Origin: an uncultured Campylobacter sp.
Lineage (GTDB): Bacteria; Campylobacterota; Campylobacteria; Campylobacterales; Campylobacteraceae
Length of the DNA: 11,318 bases
Reading direction: 5' to 3'
NCBI RefSeq assembly: GCF_937890585.1
Contig: NZ_CALACG010000026.1
Span: forward strand, 1 to 11,318
Each line of letters opens with the position of its first letter. Within the stretch, counting starts at the first letter, position 1. The translations under genes and the position numbers were made by a program. Under the pieces are notes generated by a model. That model did not search any database. It was given only the letters and a program-made list of their open reading frames with translations, and was not told the origin of the DNA. Of this stretch, positions 1 through 7,046 are shown one piece after another.

Positions 1-4
1 CTTT

Positions 5-20
5 TGGAACATCTTTTGCT
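5..20 (+). promoter_or_regulatory. sigma-54 (RpoN) promoter of flgI
   Basis: The sequence reads TGGAAC-N5-TTGCT, against the RpoN consensus TGGCAC-N5-TTGCW, so only one position differs. The invariant GG (6-7) and GC (18-19) lie 10 bases apart, as sigma-54 requires. Transcription would begin near base 30, leaving a leader of about 26 bases before the flgI ATG. Rod, ring and hook genes in Campylobacter are known to be RpoN-dependent and activated by FlgSR, which fits the gene downstream. No upstream enhancer can be judged because the window begins here. Confidence 0.88.
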
Positions 21-56
21 TTAAAAATCTAAAATAGCTAAATTTTAGGAAAAAAT

Positions 57-1109
57 ATGAAAAAAATTTTATCTTTTGTAGCAGCTTCAGTGATAGCTAC
101 TTCAGCCTTTGCTACGCAGATAAAAGAGCTTGCAAATATCGTTGGCGTAAGGGATAATCAGCTAATAGGCTATGGTTTGGTTGTCGGACTAAACGGCACA
201 GGGGACGGCTCAACGTCAAAATTTACGATCCAGTCGCTATCAAACATGCTTCAAGGCGTAAATGTCAAGATAAATCCAGATGATATCAAGTCTAAAAACG
301 CAGCCGCTGTTATGGTGACAGCAAAATTGCCTGCATTTGCAAGGCATGGCGACAAGCTTGATGTTGTTATCTCATCTATCGGAGATGCTAAGAGCTTGCA
401 AGGCGGCACGCTTCTTATGACTCCGCTAAAGGGCGTTGATGGCGATATCTACGCTTTGGCCCAGGGAGCTCTTAGTATCGGCGGCAAGAGTGCAGGAAGA
501 AGGGGTGGCAACCACTCGACGGTTGGCACTATCTTAAGCGGAGCATTGGTAGAGCGCGAGGTCATTTATGATATCTACAACCAAGACAGCATAAAACTAA
601 GCCTAAAAGATACAAATTTCAAAACCGCTCTTGATATCCAAAACGCCATAAATGCAAACATCTCAGACGATACTGCAAAGGCGATAGATCCAAGAACGGT
701 CATCGTTAAAAAGCCAGATGACGTTAGCATCATCGAGCTTGCAAGCGCTGTGCTTGATCTTGACGTGGAGTATAAGCCAGATGAGAAGATCGTAGTTGAT
801 GAGAGAACTGGCACGATAGTTAGCGGTATAAACGCGGTGGTAAATCCAGTCGTTATAACTCACGGCGCCATAACTATAAAGATAGAGCCAAACAGCTACG
901 AAGAGGCGGCGCAAAATGATGTAAATATAGGTAGCGACACCTCAGTAGCCCCAAGTCAAAATTTACTTAAAATTTCAGGCGAGAAAACAACCGTTGCAAA
1001 CGTGACAAGAGCGCTAAACAAACTTGGCGCAACACCAAGCGATATCATCTCGATACTTGAAAATTTAAAACGAGTTGGCGCGATACAAGTCGATCTGGAG
1101 ATAATATAA
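57..1109 (+). CDS. flgI: FlgI, flagellar P-ring protein precursor
   Basis: This 350-residue protein forms the P-ring, the periplasmic bushing around the flagellar rod in the peptidoglycan layer. The N-terminus is a Sec signal peptide: lysines at 2-3, a hydrophobic stretch, then SAFA with likely cleavage after Ala19. It is followed by the family hallmark [29 protein letters not shown] (about 22-50), which has the expected VGLxGTGD core. Length is normal for FlgI. The ATG follows TAGGA (46-50) and a near-consensus sigma-54 promoter. The stop TAA shares its last base with the ATG of the next gene (TAATG), so the two are translationally coupled. The partner L-ring gene flgH is not in this window. 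The assignment is secure. Confidence 0.98.
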   Translation: MKKILSFVAASVIATSAFATQIKELANIVGVRDNQLIGYGLVVGLNGTGDGSTSKFTIQSLSNMLQGVNVKINPDDIKSKNAAAVMVTAKLPAFARHGDKLDVVISSIGDAKSLQGGTLLMTPLKGVDGDIYALAQGALSIGGKSAGRRGGNHSTVGTILSGALVEREVIYDIYNQDSIKLSLKDTNFKTALDIQNAINANISDDTAKAIDPRTVIVKKPDDVSIIELASAVLDLDVEYKPDEKIVVDERTGTIVSGINAVVNPVVITHGAITIKIEPNSYEEAAQNDVNIGSDTSVAPSQNLLKISGEKTTVANVTRALNKLGATPSDIISILENLKRVGAIQVDLEII

Positions 1110-1408
1110 TGCAAATAGACAACACTTTAGCACTAAATTCGTATAACGACATCTCAGCAAACAAGATAAAAAACCTAAATAGTAAACAAGACGCACTTTT
1201 AAAAGAGCAAACTGACGCTTTTGAAGCGTATATGGTAAAAGCTGTGCTTGATATCGCTTTAAAAGAAGATGAGCACAACTCACTCTATCCAAAAGCCGCT
1301 GGCAGCGACATTTACAGGTCTATGTATAACGACGCTATGAGTAAAGCTTTGAGTGGAAATTTAGGTTTTTCAGAACTTTTATACGATTTTTTGAAGAGAG
1401 ACTCTTAA
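1109..1408 (+). CDS. flgJ: Short FlgJ-type rod-binding protein, no muramidase domain
   Basis: This 99-residue protein matches only the N-terminal rod-binding half of enterobacterial FlgJ (residues about 37-95: [14 protein letters not shown] ... [14 protein letters not shown] ... [11 protein letters not shown]). It is thought to cap and help assemble the flagellar rod. The C-terminal peptidoglycan hydrolase half of E. coli FlgJ (about 313 residues in all) is absent. This single-domain form is usual in epsilonproteobacteria, so it is not a truncation. Peptidoglycan cutting must come from a separate lytic enzyme not seen here. No signal peptide is visible, consistent with export by the flagellar type III apparatus. 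The start lies 8 bases after GGAG (1097-1100) inside flgI. The family call is good; the exact role is inferred. Confidence 0.86.
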   Translation: MQIDNTLALNSYNDISANKIKNLNSKQDALLKEQTDAFEAYMVKAVLDIALKEDEHNSLYPKAAGSDIYRSMYNDAMSKALSGNLGFSELLYDFLKRDS

Positions 1409-1431
1409 GTAAATTTGTATTCTGCCGATGT
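1405..1431 (+). promoter_or_regulatory. sigma-28 (FliA) promoter of flgM
   Basis: TTAAGTAA (1405-1412), then 11 bases, then GCCGATGT (1424-1431). The sigma-28 consensus is TAAAGTTT-N11-GCCGATAA, so the spacing is exact and the GCCGAT core of the -10 is intact. The -35 element begins inside the flgJ stop codon region. Transcription would start near 1437, about 30 bases before the flgM ATG. This gives flgM, flgN, flgK and the gene after them a late-class input besides read-through from the sigma-54 promoter. Confidence 0.82.
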
Positions 1432-1466
1432 AGTGATATAAACATTTTATTTTAAGAGGTATAGAT

Positions 1467-1670
1467 ATGATAACTCCTTTGAACCAAAGACCAAACTACC
1501 AGGCAAATACGCTAAACAATAATAGCGATGTCAGAGTAGAAAATGAAAACAAAGAAGTAAAAACAAACGAAAACGCAAGAGTAAAAGAGATAGCTGATGC
1601 AATAGCAAATGGCACCTATCAGGTAGATATCTCTAAAACAGCTAAGGCTGTGGCTGATGCGTTGCTGTAA
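1467..1670 (+). CDS. flgM: FlgM, anti-sigma-28 factor
   Basis: This 67-residue protein binds and silences FliA (sigma-28) until it is exported through the finished hook-basal body, which releases late flagellar gene expression. The first 35 residues are polar and Asn-rich, as expected for an unstructured export region. The C-terminal half (36-67, NARVKEIADAIANGTYQVDISKTAKAVADALL) is the typical FlgM sigma-binding segment: a helix, the xGxYxVD turn, then a second helix. At 67 residues it is shorter than the roughly 97 of enteric FlgM but usual for Campylobacter. The ATG is preceded by AAGAGG (1454-1459). It has its own sigma-28 promoter, which closes a negative feedback loop, and it lies 17 bases before the FlgN-like chaperone gene. 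Confidence 0.95.
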   Translation: MITPLNQRPNYQANTLNNNSDVRVENENKEVKTNENARVKEIADAIANGTYQVDISKTAKAVADALL

Positions 1671-1687
1671 ATTTTGAAGGAATTTAA

Positions 1688-2119
1688 ATGATAAAGAAGC
1701 TTTTGGACGAGGCCATAGGCGAGCTAGACGAGCTTATAAATTTAACGATGCAAGATATCGCCAACATAAAAGAGGCGAAGCACTCAAGCGTTGATGAGAG
1801 CGTGAAGAAGAAAAATGCTCTTGTGCGTGCTTTTGAAGATACTAAAAGAGCTTTGGATAAAGAGCTACTAAGGGTTTCAAAAGAGAGTGGCACGACGACA
1901 CTTGCAAACGTTTTAGATGATGAAGTGAAGTCAAAGCTAGTGCTTATGCGTTCAAAGCTTGAAATTTTGCATAAAGTAAATAAAGAATATGCAAGACACG
2001 TCGTTGTTGTTAAGGAGTTTTTCGACTCGCTTAGCAAAAAGGTCTTTGGCACTCAGGTAAATGAGTATGGCCAAGACGGCAGCGGCACAGATAATAATTT
2101 TTACAAATCAAGGGTTTAA
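1688..2119 (+). CDS. flgN: FlgN-like flagellar export chaperone
   Basis: This 143-residue protein is strongly helical, with heptad-like leucines and many charged residues from 1 to about 120, and a short polar Gly/Ser/Asn tail at the end. It has no signal peptide or membrane segment. Size, predicted coiled-coil character and position directly between flgM and flgK fit FlgN, the cytoplasmic chaperone that keeps the junction proteins FlgK and FlgL soluble and delivers them to the export gate. FlgN proteins diverge strongly, so the call rests on architecture and gene order more than on residue matches. AAGGA (1677-1681) lies 6 bases before the ATG. The gene ends 3 bases before flgK, which suggests coupling with its presumed client. 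Confidence 0.76.
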   Translation: MIKKLLDEAIGELDELINLTMQDIANIKEAKHSSVDESVKKKNALVRAFEDTKRALDKELLRVSKESGTTTLANVLDDEVKSKLVLMRSKLEILHKVNKEYARHVVVVKEFFDSLSKKVFGTQVNEYGQDGSGTDNNFYKSRV

Positions 2120-2122
2120 CAA

Positions 2123-3994
2123 ATGGCTAATATCTTTATGTCATTAGGCACAGGCGTTTCAGGGCTAAATGCAGCCCAAGTGCAAATAAGCACAACTGGA
2201 AACAACATCACAAACGCCGATAGTAACTACTACACAAGGCAGCGTGTAGTCCAGTCTGCGTCTCCAGCGATGAATACAGTCCCTGGTGGCGTTGGCACAG
2301 GTACGCAGGTCGATACCGTGACAAGGCTTCACGACGAGTTTGCCTACTCAAGACTAAAGTACTCATCATCAAATTTAGAAAATACGGGCTATAAACAAAG
2401 AATTTTACAAGAGGCGACAAAATACTTCCCAGATCTAAAAGATAACGGCATGGTAAAAGATATACAGGAGTATTTTGCTGCGTGGAACAACTTCGCTTCT
2501 AACCCAGACGAGGGCGCTCAAAAGGTAAATTTGATAAACAAAGCTAGTGTTTTAACAGGCAGCCTAAACCGCTCATCAAAGATGCTTTATGATATGCACA
2601 CGCAGATAGATGAGACTATAAAGATAAATATAAACGAGATAAACTCACTTGGCAAGCAAATAGCAACTATAAATAAGCAAATTCAAAGAGTTGAGTCAGG
2701 CGCGGATGCTGGCATAAAGATAAATGCAAACGACCTTCGCGACAAGCGTGACGAGCTAGAGCTTGCTATGTCAAAGCTAGTAAATACAGCCGTTTATAAA
2801 AGCGATCTAAAAAGCGAGTCAAGGATAGACACTGGTATAACTGATCAAGGAAGATACTACAACCTAAATATCGGCGGTATCAGCATAGTCGATGGCGTAA
2901 ATTTCCATGAAATTTCTATGAGCTCAACCGAGAGTGGCCAATACACTAAAATTTATTATGAAAGAGAAGATGGCAGACGTATCCCTATGGAAGATAAGAT
3001 CACAAATGGCAAAATAGGCGCCGCGCTTGATCTTAGGGGCCGTAACTACGAGCCAGATAATGATAAATTTAGCGATGGTATCATCCAAAAATATATTGAC
3101 AACATAAATACATTTTCAAAAACGCTTATAACAAGCACAAACAACGTCTATGCTGAGTCTGCGGTTGAAATTTCAAACTCAGATCCGATCAGCTATCTAG
3201 AAGACGAAAAGACGCTGATGAACCACGACAACAGCATAAGAAATGGCAGCTTTGAAGCCATAGTTTATGACAACAAGGGTAACGTCGTAGCCAAAAAGAC
3301 TATCGAGATAAACGGCACTACGACGATGAACGATACAAAATACGGCAACTCTATCGTAAAAGACTTCAACTCAAATTCAGACGACAACAACGACAACAAC
3401 ATGTTAAATGACGTCGATGACTTTTTTGAAGCGTCGTATTTTTACGATAAAAACACAAACCAAGGCACATTTGCACTCATACCAAAGCAAGCTCAAGGGC
3501 TTTATAGCATCTCAATAGTCGATCACGGCACAAATTTCCCAGGAGCCGTTGGTATCAATAGATTTTTCTCAGGCACCAACGCAAATAGCATCGGCGTAAA
3601 TCAAAATTTCGTCCAAGACCACACAAAGCTTCGCGCATACTCAAAGCCGATCGTCGGAAACAACGAAGTTGCAAACAAGATGATCCAGCTTCAGTATCAA
3701 AAGCAGACATTTTACTCAAGTGGCACTGCGCTTGATAGGGACGAGACGATCGAGGGATATTACCGCTATTTTACGACCGATATGGCGAGCGACACGGAGT
3801 CAAATAATACGATCCACGACACAAATACGTCTTTGCAAAAGACAGCTGAGGCCGAGTTTCAATCAACAAACGGCGTAGATACTAACGAAGAGCTTACAAA
3901 CTTAATCCGCTTTCAAGCGAGCTACGGTGCAGCTGCAAAGATCATTACAACCGTTGATCAGATGTTAGACACCCTTCTTTCACTAAAACAATGA
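2123..3994 (+). CDS. flgK: FlgK, hook-filament junction protein (HAP1)
   Basis: This 623-residue protein forms the first junction layer between hook and filament. The N-terminal D0/D1 part shows the axial-protein signature: SLGTGVSGLNAAQVQISTTGNNITNADSNYYTRQ (7-40). Further FlgK features are NDLRDKRDELE (203-213) and GKIGAALDLRG (296-306). The C-terminal D0 helix begins near 593 (NLIRFQASYGAAAKIITTVDQMLDTLLSLKQ) and pairs with the N-terminal helix in the assembled tube. It is longer than enteric FlgK (about 547) because of a larger central domain (roughly 310-560), the surface-exposed and variable part. That domain carries an Asp/Asn-rich stretch at 420-433. No signal peptide is present, as expected for type III export. 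The stop overlaps the next start (ATGA). Confidence 0.97.
   Translation: MANIFMSLGTGVSGLNAAQVQISTTGNNITNADSNYYTRQRVVQSASPAMNTVPGGVGTGTQVDTVTRLHDEFAYSRLKYSSSNLENTGYKQRILQEATKYFPDLKDNGMVKDIQEYFAAWNNFASNPDEGAQKVNLINKASVLTGSLNRSSKMLYDMHTQIDETIKININEINSLGKQIATINKQIQRVESGADAGIKINANDLRDKRDELELAMSKLVNTAVYKSDLKSESRIDTGITDQGRYYNLNIGGISIVDGVNFHEISMSSTESGQYTKIYYEREDGRRIPMEDKITNGKIGAALDLRGRNYEPDNDKFSDGIIQKYIDNINTFSKTLITSTNNVYAESAVEISNSDPISYLEDEKTLMNHDNSIRNGSFEAIVYDNKGNVVAKKTIEINGTTTMNDTKYGNSIVKDFNSNSDDNNDNNMLNDVDDFFEASYFYDKNTNQGTFALIPKQAQGLYSISIVDHGTNFPGAVGINRFFSGTNANSIGVNQNFVQDHTKLRAYSKPIVGNNEVANKMIQLQYQKQTFYSSGTALDRDETIEGYYRYFTTDMASDTESNNTIHDTNTSLQKTAEAEFQSTNGVDTNEELTNLIRFQASYGAAAKIITTVDQMLDTLLSLKQ
3383..3400 (+). 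repeat. Two tandem copies of GACAACAAC within flgK
   Basis: The 9-base unit GACAACAAC occurs twice in tandem, preceded by one further GAC, and encodes D-D-N-N-D-N-N at residues 420-426 of FlgK. It lies in the variable exposed domain. Gain or loss of a unit would stay in frame. Confidence 0.7.
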
Positions 3995-4758
3995 GCGATC
4001 TAAAGAGCCTTTTAGACTCACACGTAATTAGTAAAAATACAAATTCGGGGCTATTTGACGCCCCGGACCCACTTCAAGTAGCCACTAAATTTAAAGAGCC
4101 AAACATAGCGCTTATTTGTGCATTATTTGCCTATGGCAACGCAAAAATGATAGTGAAATTTCTAAATTCGCTTGATTTTAGCTTGCTTGATGAGAGCGAG
4201 AAAAATATCAAGAAAAATTTATCAAATTTCAAATACCGCTTTCAAAATGAAAACGACGTAAAAGAAATTTTCATCACACTTTCACGCCTGAAAAAAGAGG
4301 GCAGTATAGAGGAAATTTTAGCCAGCGGCCTAGCAAAAAATGGCGAGATGATAGAGGGGATAAATGAGCTTATTAAATTTATATATGGGCTAAATTCTTA
4401 CCGCTCAGATGGATATGAGTTTTTCTTTGGCAAGAGCTTTGAAAAAGAGCCACAAAGCCCATATAAACGCTATAATATGTACCTTCGCTGGATGGTGCGA
4501 GATAGCGACATCGACCTTGGGCTATTTAAAAATTTACCAAAAGATAAGCTTTTGATGCCACTTGATGTGCATACGCATAGGGTTTCACTAAATTTAGGAC
4601 TTATAAACAGAAAGAGCTACGACTTCAAAGCGGTCATGGAGCTTACAAAAAAACTTAGAGAATTCGACGAGCTTGACCCGATAAAATACGACTTTGCACT
4701 TTACAGAATAGGGCAGAGCAAAGAGCTAGAAACTATCGTAAAAAATCTCAAAAAATAA
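3991..4758 (+). CDS. DUF2400/TIGR02757 family protein, HhH-GPD-like
   Basis: This 255-residue cytoplasmic protein of unknown function matches the TIGR02757/DUF2400 family by its hallmark segments: SPYKRYNMYLRWMVRDSDIDLGLF (156-179), PLDVHTHRVSLNLGLI (190-205) and DPIKYDFALYRIG (229-241). The PLDVHTHRV segment resembles the VDTHxxRV segment of endonuclease III-type HhH-GPD DNA glycosylases, which holds the catalytic aspartate; here that residue would be Asp192. That suggests a DNA-binding or repair-like fold, but it is an inference from pattern. No Fe-S cysteine cluster is visible. The start codon overlaps the flgK stop (ATGA), so it is co-translated with a flagellar gene though no flagellar role is known. 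Family call confident; function unknown. Confidence 0.88.
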   Translation: MSDLKSLLDSHVISKNTNSGLFDAPDPLQVATKFKEPNIALICALFAYGNAKMIVKFLNSLDFSLLDESEKNIKKNLSNFKYRFQNENDVKEIFITLSRLKKEGSIEEILASGLAKNGEMIEGINELIKFIYGLNSYRSDGYEFFFGKSFEKEPQSPYKRYNMYLRWMVRDSDIDLGLFKNLPKDKLLMPLDVHTHRVSLNLGLINRKSYDFKAVMELTKKLREFDELDPIKYDFALYRIGQSKELETIVKNLKK

Positions 4759-4767
4759 AAATTATTG

Positions 4768-4785
4768 CTAAATTTTTAAATTTAG
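4768..4785. promoter_or_regulatory. Palindrome upstream of sodC, possible operator
   Basis: CTAAATTTTTAAATTTAG is a perfect 8-base inverted repeat with a 2-base centre. It covers the region about -25 to -40 relative to the start predicted from the sodC -10 box, where a repressor could compete with RNA polymerase. The genome is rich in AAATTT, so two copies could pair by chance. No regulator is assigned. Confidence 0.35.
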
Positions 4786-4798
4786 GATAGACTTGCCA

Positions 4799-4804
4799 TA
4801 CAAT
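4799..4804 (+). promoter_or_regulatory. Probable sigma-70 -10 box of sodC
   Basis: TACAAT lies 20 bases before the sodC ATG, behind AT-rich DNA and without a recognisable -35, as is normal for Campylobacter vegetative promoters. The transcription start would be near 4811, giving a very short leader that contains the strong TAAGGAG site (4813-4819). Confidence 0.6.
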
Positions 4805-4824
4805 TTTATCCATAAGGAGCTTGT

Positions 4825-5361
4825 ATGAAAAAAATCGTTTTACTAAGTGCGGTTTTAGGAACTTTGCTTTTTGCTCACGAGGGTCATCACTTTGATCCAA
4901 AGGCTGGCGAACATCTAGTTATACCTGTTAATGAGCTAAGCGAAAAGGGCGATAAGAGCGTTGGTGAAGTAGTAGCTGTTAAGACAAACTACGGCGTTGC
5001 GTTTTTTCCAAATTTAAAAGGTCTTCCTGCAGGACTTCACGGCTTCCACGTTCACCAAAATGCTGACTGTGGCGCGACTGAAAAAGGTCTTGGCATGAAA
5101 GCAGGCGGTCACTGGGATCCAGCTGAAACAAAAATGCACTCATTTGCATGGGACGACAATGGCCACAAAGGCGATCTACCAGCACTTTACGTAGATGCTG
5201 AGGGCAATGCAAACTACCCAGTGCTAGCTCCAAAGATAAAAAACCTTGACGAGCTAAAAGGTCACTCACTAATGGTTCACGTCGGTGGCGATAACCACAG
5301 TGACCAACCAAAAGCACTTGGCGGCGGCGGCGCTAGAATGCTTTGCGGCGTTATTAAGTAA
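4825..5361 (+). CDS. sodC: SodC, periplasmic Cu/Zn superoxide dismutase
   Basis: This 178-residue enzyme converts superoxide to peroxide and oxygen in the periplasm. A signal peptide ([17 protein letters not shown]) ends at Ala17. All metal ligands are visible by alignment with known SODs: copper at His75, His77, His96 and His152; zinc at His96, His105, His114 and Asp117. The disulphide cysteines are Cys82 and Cys174, and the active-site arginine is Arg171 in [12 protein letters not shown]. The predicted mature protein begins HEGHHF, with four histidines in the first 13 residues, an unusual metal-binding-looking tail. TAAGGAG sits 5 bases before the ATG. It has its own promoter and a strong terminator, so it is monocistronic. 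The enzyme protects against externally generated superoxide; it is distinct from cytoplasmic SodB. Confidence 0.98.
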   Translation: MKKIVLLSAVLGTLLFAHEGHHFDPKAGEHLVIPVNELSEKGDKSVGEVVAVKTNYGVAFFPNLKGLPAGLHGFHVHQNADCGATEKGLGMKAGGHWDPAETKMHSFAWDDNGHKGDLPALYVDAEGNANYPVLAPKIKNLDELKGHSLMVHVGGDNHSDQPKALGGGGARMLCGVIK

Positions 5362-5373
5362 TAAAGCCTCCAT

Positions 5374-5408
5374 AAAAAGCCTTTAAATTTAATGTTTAAA
5401 GGCTTTTT
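5374..5408 (+). terminator. Rho-independent terminator of sodC
   Basis: AAAAAGCCTTTAAA (5374-5387) pairs perfectly with TTTAAAGGCTTTTT (5395-5408) around a 7-base loop, with a T run forming the end of the stem. It begins 12 bases after the sodC stop. The A-rich left arm means it could also act on transcripts from the other strand, but no gene ends there. Confidence 0.88.
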
Positions 5409-5466
5409 TAAATCTCTCGCTCAAATTTAACCCCCATTTCTAAGATGAAATTTCAAAATTTTAAAC

Positions 5467-5472
5467 TACAAT
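5467..5472 (+). promoter_or_regulatory. Probable sigma-70 -10 box of the TSUP gene
   Basis: TACAAT lies 33 bases before the ATG at 5506, downstream of T/A-rich DNA and after the sodC terminator, so the next gene needs its own promoter. No -35 is evident. Confidence 0.5.
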
Positions 5473-5505
5473 CCGCTTTTTAACTTAAATTTACAAAGAA
5501 CAAAA

Positions 5506-6267
5506 ATGGAATTTGACCTACTTAGCTACACTATCTTTTTTGTCGCTGCGTTTTTGGGTGGTTTTATCGACGCGATCGCAGGAGGCGGCGGACTGATCAC
5601 TCTGCCAGCTATCATGGCTATGGGCGTGCCACCTCATCTTGCTCTTGGCACAAACAAGCTTCAAGGCGTCTTTGGCAGCTTCACGGCAACGCTAAATTTC
5701 ACCAAAAAAGGGCTGATTAATTACAAAGAGTGCTTTGTTGGCATAATTTTTACATTTATAGGAGCCCTTATTGGCGCAACGCTCATTTTATTTTTAAATG
5801 CAAATTTCTTAAAAATCATCATCCCATTTTTGCTAATCGTCATCTTCATCTACACGCTTTTTATGCCAAAGATAGGCGAAAGCGACAGGGCTGCAAAGAT
5901 GAATGAGAGGCTTTTTTATGTCATTTTTGGACTAATTCTTGGCTTTTATGACGGCTTTTTTGGCCCAGGAGCAGGCTCGTTTTGGATGTTTGCGATGGTG
6001 GCTTTAATTGGGCTAAATTTAAAAAAGGCGGTCGCTCACACGAAAGCTTTAAATTTCACCAGCAACATCGTAGCACTTGGCGTTTTTATAGCAGGCGGGC
6101 AGATACTTTGGCTAGTTGGCTTTTTGATGGCTGTAGGGCAAATTTTAGGAGCATATTTTGGCTCAAATTTAGTCATCAAAAAAGAGGTTAAATTTATTAG
6201 AACGATGTTTTTGATAGTTGTCGCAGCGACCATTTGCAAACTACTTTTTGACTACTTCAAGGCTTAA
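5506..6267 (+). CDS. yfcA: TSUP (TauE/SafE) family membrane protein, YfcA-like
   Basis: This 253-residue inner-membrane protein has about 7-8 hydrophobic segments and the TSUP family's two related halves, each starting with a glycine-rich motif: FIDAIAGGGGLITLP (20-34) and FYDGFFGPGAGSF (147-159). Further conserved stretches are GTNKLQ (48-53) and HTKALNFTSN (178-187). These, together with FMPKIGESDR (119-128), strongly resemble E. coli YfcA as I recall it. Relatives export or import sulfite, sulfoacetate, thiosulfate or other organic anions; the substrate here cannot be told from sequence. The start is only weakly supported by AAAGAA upstream, but the N-terminus fits the family. It is transcribed alone between the sodC terminator and the atpB promoter, with no sulfur genes nearby. 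Confidence 0.92.
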   Translation: MEFDLLSYTIFFVAAFLGGFIDAIAGGGGLITLPAIMAMGVPPHLALGTNKLQGVFGSFTATLNFTKKGLINYKECFVGIIFTFIGALIGATLILFLNANFLKIIIPFLLIVIFIYTLFMPKIGESDRAAKMNERLFYVIFGLILGFYDGFFGPGAGSFWMFAMVALIGLNLKKAVAHTKALNFTSNIVALGVFIAGGQILWLVGFLMAVGQILGAYFGSNLVIKKEVKFIRTMFLIVVAATICKLLFDYFKA

Positions 6268-6290
6268 AATTAAAAATGTTTTAACAATAA

Positions 6291-6302
6291 TTTTGTTACA
6301 AT
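6291..6302 (+). promoter_or_regulatory. sigma-70 promoter of atpB
   Basis: TACAAT (6297-6302) is preceded by TTTTGT, giving an extended -10 (TGt-TACAAT) and the T-rich -16 element typical of Campylobacter vegetative promoters. Start near 6309; the leader of about 24 bases carries AAGG (6322-6325) before the atpB ATG. Confidence 0.68.
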
Positions 6303-6332
6303 CACGCAAAATTCTAAATCTAAGGTAAATCA

Positions 6333-7016
6333 ATGAAAGATTTGTTTCTATTCTCAAATTTGCTAAACCATTCACATGCCTTTGTCTATGCGTTTCACTT
6401 TTGCCTTGTAGCTTTGATCATCCTCATCGTTGCCTACATCGCAAGGAGCAAGATGCAGCTTGTGCCAAGAGGCCTTCAAAACATAGTTGAGGCTTATTTA
6501 GAGGGCGTTATCTCTATGGGTAAAGATACTTTAGGTAGCGAAAAGCTAGCTAGAAAATACCTCCCACTTGTCGCAACTATCGGCTTTATCGTATTTTTCT
6601 CAAACGTCATCGGCATCATCCCTGGCTTTGAGTCACCAAGCTCAAGCTTAAATTTAACCCTAGTTTTGGCTTTGGTTGTATTTTTCTACTATCACTTTGA
6701 GGGCATTAGAAAAAATGGCTTTTTCAAATACTTTGGACACTTCATGGGACCAAACAAATTTCTAGCTCCTATTATGTTCCCAGTTGAAGTCATCTCACAT
6801 CTTTCACGTGTAGTTTCGCTATCTTTCCGTCTTTTTGGTAACATCAAAGGCGATGATTTATTCTTACTTGCGATGCTTACACTTGCACCATGGTTTGCTC
6901 CACTTCCAGCCTTTGCACTTCTAACACTTATGGCTGTTTTGCAAACATTTATCTTTATGATGCTAACTTACGTTTATCTAGCTGGTGCAGTCGCTATCGA
7001 CGAGCACGAGCATTAA
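6333..7016 (+). CDS. atpB: AtpB, F1Fo ATP synthase subunit a
   Basis: This 227-residue membrane protein forms the proton half-channels against the c-ring of ATP synthase. The essential arginine is Arg166 in [17 protein letters not shown] (155-171), equivalent to E. coli Arg210. The final transmembrane segment carries the expected [18 protein letters not shown] (203-220), including Gln204. Five to six hydrophobic helices are visible, and the C-terminus ends in an acidic/His tail (DEHEH). It is somewhat shorter than E. coli subunit a (271) because of a shorter N-terminus, usual in this phylum. The gene stands alone with its own promoter and terminator, separate from the other atp genes; Campylobacter is known to have a split atp locus. 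The assignment is secure. Confidence 0.98.
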   Translation: MKDLFLFSNLLNHSHAFVYAFHFCLVALIILIVAYIARSKMQLVPRGLQNIVEAYLEGVISMGKDTLGSEKLARKYLPLVATIGFIVFFSNVIGIIPGFESPSSSLNLTLVLALVVFFYYHFEGIRKNGFFKYFGHFMGPNKFLAPIMFPVEVISHLSRVVSLSFRLFGNIKGDDLFLLAMLTLAPWFAPLPAFALLTLMAVLQTFIFMMLTYVYLAGAVAIDEHEH

Positions 7017-7021
7017 AATTT

Positions 7022-7046
7022 AAAGCCATATTTTTATATGGCTTTT
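7022..7046 (+). terminator. Rho-independent terminator of atpB
   Basis: AAAGCCATAT (7022-7031) pairs with ATATGGCTTT (7036-7045) around a TTTT loop, followed by T-rich sequence. It begins 6 bases after the atpB stop codon. Confidence 0.85.

Noticed and set aside
1684..2052. 122-codon minus-strand open frame opposite the FlgN-like gene
   Set aside because: Ser/Phe-rich composition typical of the antisense of a Lys/Glu-rich coiled-coil gene; the plus-strand gene has the ribosome site and operon position.
4979..5317. 112-codon minus-strand open frame opposite sodC
   Set aside because: It lies wholly opposite a clear sodC, has no recognisable domain or ribosome site, and reads as a shadow of the real gene.
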